64,000 nucleotides of DNA from Serratia sp. FDAARGOS_506. Lineage in GTDB: Bacteria > Pseudomonadota > Gammaproteobacteria > Enterobacterales > Enterobacteriaceae. Location of the stretch: the NCBI RefSeq assembly GCF_003812745.1, contig NZ_CP033831.1, positions 3,534,001-3,598,000 of the forward strand, given 5' to 3'. Below, in pieces: positions 60,020 to 64,000 of the stretch (its first letter is position 1; every line of letters begins with the position of its first letter). The notes beneath the pieces are model-generated. The model ran no database searches and had not been told where the DNA came from. It saw only the letters and a list, made by a program, of their open reading frames with translations. The position numbers were made by a program, and so were the translations under genes.

Positions 60020-60048
60020 ATCCCATCTTTGTGTGTTTCGTGCGGCCT

Positions 60049-60174
60049 CATTGCCGTAAAACTCTCTCATTTCTCTGATGCCGTAGCGAACGGCAATGGG
60101 GGGGGCCGCGCCTTCGGCCCCTGGCTCGGTCGAGGTGCGTGAGCCACATGGGGCATCTCACTTTTATCGACCGA
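60049..60174. repeat. Cluster of inverted repeats between selO and hmuV
   Basis: Three nested or adjacent symmetries: CATTGCCGT (60049-60057) with ACGGCAATG (60090-60098); GGGGCCG/CGGCCCC near 60105-60122; and TCGGTCGA (60126-60133) with TCGACCGA (60167-60174), enclosing GGTGC/GCATC. No ORF. May be a compound terminator for hmuV, or an unannotated RNA. Confidence 0.55.
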
Positions 60175-60243
60175 AAATGTCACGAACGCCTGCATAAAAA
60201 CGCTAACTGACAAGCATTACATCTCATGGCGCCCTTGAACGTT

Positions 60244-61029
60244 TCATTGTCGCAGATAGACCTGCGGCAGCGACACTTCGGGATGATGCACCACGCCGAG
60301 ATCGGCCTGATACCAGCGGGTGAGGATTTCCGTTTGCAACACCTCCTGTGGCGTGCCGCTCGCTACCAGGCGCCCCTGATGCAACAGCAAAATCCTATCG
60401 GCGTACAGCGCAGCCAGATTGAGATCGTGCAGCACACAGCAAACGCCCAGCGGTTGTTGGCGCGTCAGCGAGCGCAGCAGGCGCAGGGTGTGCTGCTGGT
60501 GGTACAGATCCAGCGCCGAGGTCGGCTCATCGAGAAACAGCCAGGCGGGGGACGGTTGCGGTTGCCACAGCTGCGCCAACACCCGCGCCAATTGCACCCG
60601 CTGTTGCTCGCCGCCGGACAGCCGGCGGTAGTCACGCTGGGCCAGCGCCAGGCAATCGGTCTGCGCCATCACCTGTTGGATCGCCTGATGTTCGTCGCGT
60701 TTGCCGTGCGGCGCCCGCCCCATGCTGACCACTTCTTCCACGCTGAACGGAAACGCCAGATCGCTGTACTGGCGCATTACGGCTCTGACTTTGGCCAACT
60801 GTTGCGGCGCCCAGTGTTCCAGCGGGCGGCCGAGCAGGCGACATTCGCCGCAGTCCGGCGTCAAATAACCGGTCAGCAAGCGCAGCAGCGTCGATTTGCC
60901 GGCGCCGTTAGGGCCGATAATTGCTATCATTTCACCACCGGCGAGGCTGAGCGAAACGTCGTTGATGAGGCGGCGCGCACCGAGGCTGTAACGCAGCTCT
61001 CGGGCTGTCAGGCAGGCGGCGTTATCCAC
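60244..61029 (-). CDS. hmuV: Heme ABC transporter ATPase HmuV
   Basis: ATPase of the inner-membrane heme importer HmuTUV, 261 residues. Walker [10 protein letters not shown], signature [12 protein letters not shown], Walker [14 protein letters not shown] and the H-loop (LHDLN) are intact. The start is GTG at 61029, overlapping the last eight bases of hmuU. It is the last gene of the operon hmuR-S-T-U-V. Confidence 0.95.
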   Translation of the reverse strand: MDNAACLTARELRYSLGARRLINDVSLSLAGGEMIAIIGPNGAGKSTLLRLLTGYLTPDCGECRLLGRPLEHWAPQQLAKVRAVMRQYSDLAFPFSVEEVVSMGRAPHGKRDEHQAIQQVMAQTDCLALAQRDYRRLSGGEQQRVQLARVLAQLWQPQPSPAWLFLDEPTSALDLYHQQHTLRLLRSLTRQQPLGVCCVLHDLNLAALYADRILLLHQGRLVASGTPQEVLQTEILTRWYQADLGVVHHPEVSLPQVYLRQ

Positions 61030-62026
61030 CGGTTCGCTCCCGCTGGCGCATCACCAGCCACAAAAAGTAAGGACCGCCGATCAGGCTGGTCATCAACCCC
61101 ACCGGCATTTCGGCCGGCGCCACCAGCGTGCGTGCCAACGTATCGCTGACCAGCAGCAGGCAGGCGCCGCCCAGCGCGGAGCAGGGCAGCAGCCAGCGGT
61201 GATCGCCGCCGAGGCGCATGCGCACCAGATGCGGCACCACCAAACCGACGAAGCCGATCACGCCGCTCATCGCTACCGCCGCGCCGATCAGCAAGGCGCT
61301 CAGCAACAGCAGCTGCAGCTTGGCGCGCTGGACGTTCACCCCGAGGTAATGCGCTTCTTCGTCCCCCAGTTGCAACAGATTCAACCGACGCGCCTGCAGC
61401 AGCGTCAACAGCGCCGCAGGCAGGATCAGCGAGGCGGAAACCGCCAGCGTCGGCCACTGCGACTGGCTGAGGCTACCCATCATCCACAGCGAGAACTGGC
61501 GCAGTTGTTGATCGCTGCTGACGTAGGAGAGCACGCCGATGGCCGCCATGCACAGGGCGTTGATGGCGATGCCCGCCAGCAGCAGTCGCGACAGATTGCC
61601 GTGCCCGCTGCGGCTGATGCCGTAGATCAACAGCGATACCAGCAGGCTGCCGAGGAACGCTGCCAGCATATGGCCGTACAGCGCGATCGTCACCGGCAAC
61701 GCTAGCGGCATCACGATGAACAGGGCGACAAACAGCGCGCCGCCGCTGCTGATGCCCAGCAGGCTAGGATCCGCCAGCGGGTTGCGGAACAGCCCTTGCA
61801 TCACGGCGCCGGACACCGCCAGCGCGCAGCCGATCACCACTGCCAGCAGCACGCGCGGCAGACGGATGTTTAACCAGATGTGCCAGGCGGCATCGCTGAA
61901 GGGTTCGCGCCACAGGGTGCGAAACGAGAGCGTCAGCGCGCCCAGGTTGGCGGCGACCAGCGCCAACAGCGTCAGCAACACCAGCAGACCGATGATGGCC
62001 AACTGAGGCGAGGTGCGACAGCGCAT
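61022..62026 (-). CDS. hmuU: Heme ABC transporter permease HmuU
   Basis: FecCD-type permease with about ten helices, 334 residues. Landmarks are [58 protein letters not shown] and [15 protein letters not shown], which contacts the ATPase. The start makes a TAATG overlap with the hmuT stop. It is paralogous to btuC in this window. Confidence 0.95.
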   Translation of the reverse strand: MRCRTSPQLAIIGLLVLLTLLALVAANLGALTLSFRTLWREPFSDAAWHIWLNIRLPRVLLAVVIGCALAVSGAVMQGLFRNPLADPSLLGISSGGALFVALFIVMPLALPVTIALYGHMLAAFLGSLLVSLLIYGISRSGHGNLSRLLLAGIAINALCMAAIGVLSYVSSDQQLRQFSLWMMGSLSQSQWPTLAVSASLILPAALLTLLQARRLNLLQLGDEEAHYLGVNVQRAKLQLLLLSALLIGAAVAMSGVIGFVGLVVPHLVRMRLGGDHRWLLPCSALGGACLLLVSDTLARTLVAPAEMPVGLMTSLIGGPYFLWLVMRQRERTGG

Positions 62027-62856
62027 TATTTTTGCTCCGCCGCGTGGCGCAGTTTGGCCAGCGCCGCCGGCGTTTCCAGACCGAAGCCGAGCAGCGCCAT
62101 GTCATCGACGATCAGCACGCGGCGCTGTTTGCCCGCCGGCGTCAACGCCAGGCCCGGCAGCGTCCACAGCTGCCGTTCGCCACCGAGGGTGCGCACGCCG
62201 TCGGTAGTGACCAGCAACAGATCCGGCGCGCTGGCGATGACGCCTTCCTGCGACAGCGGACGGTAGCGCTCAAAGCCCTGCATGGCGTTTTTCAGACCGG
62301 CGGCGGCGATCACCGCGTCGGCGGCAGTGTGTTGCCCGGCGGCCATCGGCGTAATGCCGCCGTGGCTCATCACAAACAGCACTTTGACCGGCAGCGGGGA
62401 GGTGTCGACCGCCGCCAGCTGTTGTTGATAGCGCTCGCTCAGCTGCTTGCCTTGCTCAACGCGTTGCAGCGCGGCGGCAATCGCGGCGATTTTCTGCGGC
62501 ACCGCCTGCAGGGTGGTGTCACCCGGCACGCTGACCACTTTGACGCCGCTGTCCGCCAGCTGTTTGAGTACCAGCGCCGGCTGCGCCAGCTCGGTCGTCA
62601 GCACCAGCGTCGGCTTTAGCGCCAGAATGCCTTCGGCATTCAGCTGGCGCATGTAACCGACGTCCGGCAGTTTTTTCACCGCTTCCGGATGCAAACTGGT
62701 GCTGTCGCGGGCGATTACCTCGTCGCCGGCGCCGAGCGCGAAGGCGATTTCCGTCACGTCGCCGCCGATCGAGACAATGCGCTGCGCCGCCGCAGCGGTG
62801 AGCGGCAGCGCCAGCGTCACCATCAACGCCAGGCGGCGGATCAAGGAAGATTTCAT
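62026..62856 (-). CDS. hmuT: Periplasmic heme-binding protein HmuT
   Basis: Class III periplasmic binding protein that carries heme to HmuUV, 276 residues. A signal peptide at about 1-24 ends TAAAAQRI. The family text [29 protein letters not shown] and [19 protein letters not shown] is present; the Tyr in VGYMRQL is the likely heme ligand. The open frame extends to 63327 into hmuS, but [13 protein letters not shown] at 62856 is the signal start and forms an ATGA overlap with hmuS. Confidence 0.94.
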   Translation of the reverse strand: MKSSLIRRLALMVTLALPLTAAAAQRIVSIGGDVTEIAFALGAGDEVIARDSTSLHPEAVKKLPDVGYMRQLNAEGILALKPTLVLTTELAQPALVLKQLADSGVKVVSVPGDTTLQAVPQKIAAIAAALQRVEQGKQLSERYQQQLAAVDTSPLPVKVLFVMSHGGITPMAAGQHTAADAVIAAAGLKNAMQGFERYRPLSQEGVIASAPDLLLVTTDGVRTLGGERQLWTLPGLALTPAGKQRRVLIVDDMALLGFGLETPAALAKLRHAAEQK

Positions 62857-63890
62857 GCGGCGATGTCCTTGGCGGCGAGCGCGGCGACCTGCTCGCGCCA
62901 CTGGGTTTGTTCCGGCTGACCTTCGGTACGCTGGCCATACAGCTGTGCAATCTGCGTGCCGTCGGCGGCGAACAGCTCCAGGCTGGTGACGATGCCGTCC
63001 TTGGTCGGTTTGCGGGTGATCCAGCTTTCGGCAATGGCACCTTCGATCAGGTGCAGCGTGAAGCGGCGGTTGAACACGTTGATCCAGCCTTCCTGCGGCA
63101 TCAAACGTTCGATCTGGCCGGTGAAGATCTGCACGCAGCCGCGGTTGCCGACGAAGATCATGATCTCGTTTTGCTGCCGCTGCGCCGCTTCCAGCAGTTG
63201 CGACAGCGCGCTGTTGTCCACCTGATAGGCCAGATCGTCGCCGACGGCGCGGAACGCCTGCTGGCGCGTCAATTTGTTGCGGCTTAGCAGCTGGAAGAAC
63301 TGGTGAACGTCGGTCATCGCGCGCCATTCAGCGTCGATTTTGGCATGATCCGGCGTAGTTTTATCGGCGGTGCTCGCCTCGGCGGGCTGCAGCGCCAGCG
63401 CCGGGTTTTCTTCGCTCAGGTGGCGTTCCACCAGCGCCATCCAGGCCGGCAGATCGGTTTCTTCAGTGGTGTAGACCTTGTGCAGTGCATCGCCCTGCGG
63501 GTCGAAGAACTGGATGCTGTGGCGCACGCCGCGCTTGTTGGTTTCGCTCATGGCGAAGACGCTGGTCCAGTGGTTGAGGAACAGGCGCAAATCCAGCTCG
63601 CGCGGGTTGAGGATCAGCCCGGCGTGGCCGTTGAGGTGTTGGTTGCGGTAGCGGCCCATCTGCTCATGCACCGCATAGCTGTTGCGGGTGATGGATTTGG
63701 TGACGCCTACCTGCTCGAGCTCGGTCAGCAGGGTGCGAGCGTCGGCCTGCAGGCGACGGGCATCGTGGCCGACGCGGGCGTGCGTCAGCTCCGCTTCGCT
63801 GACGCCGAGGATCGCCGCCAGATCGCGGGCGTATTTGCCGGGGTGGTCGATTTTGGCCTGTTGGTAGCGTTCGTATAGGGTATTGCTCAT
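62853..63890 (-). CDS. hmuS: Cytoplasmic heme-handling protein HmuS (HemS family)
   Basis: HemS/HmuS/ChuS-type protein, 345 residues, made of two similar halves (about 1-170 and 185-345). It takes heme from the importer and stores or breaks it down. The start [25 protein letters not shown] has GGAG nine bases upstream. Gene order receptor-HmuS-HmuT-HmuU-HmuV matches Yersinia hmu and the Serratia hem heme operons. Confidence 0.94.
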   Translation of the reverse strand: MSNTLYERYQQAKIDHPGKYARDLAAILGVSEAELTHARVGHDARRLQADARTLLTELEQVGVTKSITRNSYAVHEQMGRYRNQHLNGHAGLILNPRELDLRLFLNHWTSVFAMSETNKRGVRHSIQFFDPQGDALHKVYTTEETDLPAWMALVERHLSEENPALALQPAEASTADKTTPDHAKIDAEWRAMTDVHQFFQLLSRNKLTRQQAFRAVGDDLAYQVDNSALSQLLEAAQRQQNEIMIFVGNRGCVQIFTGQIERLMPQEGWINVFNRRFTLHLIEGAIAESWITRKPTKDGIVTSLELFAADGTQIAQLYGQRTEGQPEQTQWREQVAALAAKDIAA

Positions 63891-63919
63891 GCGGGATTCT
63901 CCTGCGCTGTAATGCGAAC

Positions 63920-63942
63920 GGCGGACACACCGAATGTCCGCC
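63920..63942 (-). other. Intercistronic hairpin between hmuR and hmuS
   Basis: Perfect eight-base stem GGCGGACA / TGTCCGCC with a seven-base loop, between the receptor gene and hmuS. There is no T-run, so full termination is unlikely. It may stabilise the upstream receptor mRNA or cause partial attenuation, giving more receptor than transporter. Confidence 0.6.
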
Positions 63943-63956
63943 AGATAGTCAAATGA

Positions 63957-64000
63957 TTACCACTGGTAGCTGACCAGCAGTTTGGCGTTGCGGCCATCCT
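63957..64000 (-). CDS. hmuR: TonB-dependent heme receptor HmuR, C-terminal end only
   Basis: Only about 14 codons and the stop (TAA) are in the window. They read DGRNAKLLVSYQW, the last beta-strand of a TonB-dependent barrel, ending in an aromatic residue as outer-membrane proteins do. Position upstream of hmuS and on the same strand indicates the heme receptor gene. The body of the gene lies beyond base 64000. Confidence 0.75.
   Translation of the reverse strand, partial: DGRNAKLLVSYQW

Overview
The window looks like chromosomal DNA from a Serratia species, probably close to S. marcescens. It is GC-rich and codes densely on both strands. Its core genes read as close relatives of E. coli K-12 proteins and keep E. 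coli local order (letBA-msrC-proQ-prc-htpX-yebQ-kdgR; tcyP-ydjM-hxpB-yniB-yniA; thrS-infC-rpmI-rplT-pheM-pheST-ihfA-btuCED). Between these blocks sit accessory operons that K-12 lacks or carries elsewhere. The genus call rests on recalled protein similarity and gene content; no search was run.

Layout. 1-10.8 kb: envelope lipid transport (letA, letB partial), methionine sulfoxide reductase msrC, RNA chaperone proQ, proteases prc and htpX, one unrecognised gene (7570-8277), the exporter yebQ and the regulator kdgR. 10.8-17.6 kb: a complete 2-aminoethylphosphonate system, with regulator phnR and transporter phnSTUV on the minus strand and catabolic phnWX divergent. Two near-identical palindromes are probable PhnR operators. 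17.7-22.6 kb: cystine carrier tcyP, SOS-type ydjM with a LexA box, hxpB, yniB, yniA. 22.8-26.4 kb: sitABCD Mn/Fe transporter under a strong Fur box. 26.5-36.5 kb: a GhoS-like protein without GhoT, the transglycosylase emtA, a three-subunit FAD/cytochrome c membrane dehydrogenase of the gluconate dehydrogenase type, an SdaC-like serine carrier with a possible leader ORF, an orphan iron-type binding protein, marC and two unrecognised membrane proteins. 36.7-44.0 kb: the translation cluster with its known control devices visible in sequence (thrS operator, AUU start of infC, pheM attenuator). 44.2-47.5 kb: a 43-residue lipoprotein, a DUF2502 protein and btuCED. 47.9-57.0 kb: arnBCADTEF (lipid A aminoarabinose), nlpC and lplA. 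57.5-60.0 kb: an EAL protein at the ydiV/rflP position and the AMPylase selO. 60.2-64 kb: heme uptake genes hmuSTUV and the last codons of the receptor gene.

Themes. Metal supply is prominent: sit, hmu, btu and the orphan binding protein; probable Fur sites are visible before sitA and the orphan gene. Envelope maintenance is the second theme: let, prc, htpX, arn, emtA, nlpC. Many operons use ATGA or TAATG stop-start overlaps.

No CRISPR array, tRNA, rRNA, transposase or prophage was seen. No wholly new system stands out. The best leads are a D-to-N change in the catalytic loop of YniA, an EAL protein at the ydiV locus that keeps most canonical catalytic residues, the orphan GhoS, the unrecognised protein at 7570-8277, and several short ORFs and structured intergenic segments.
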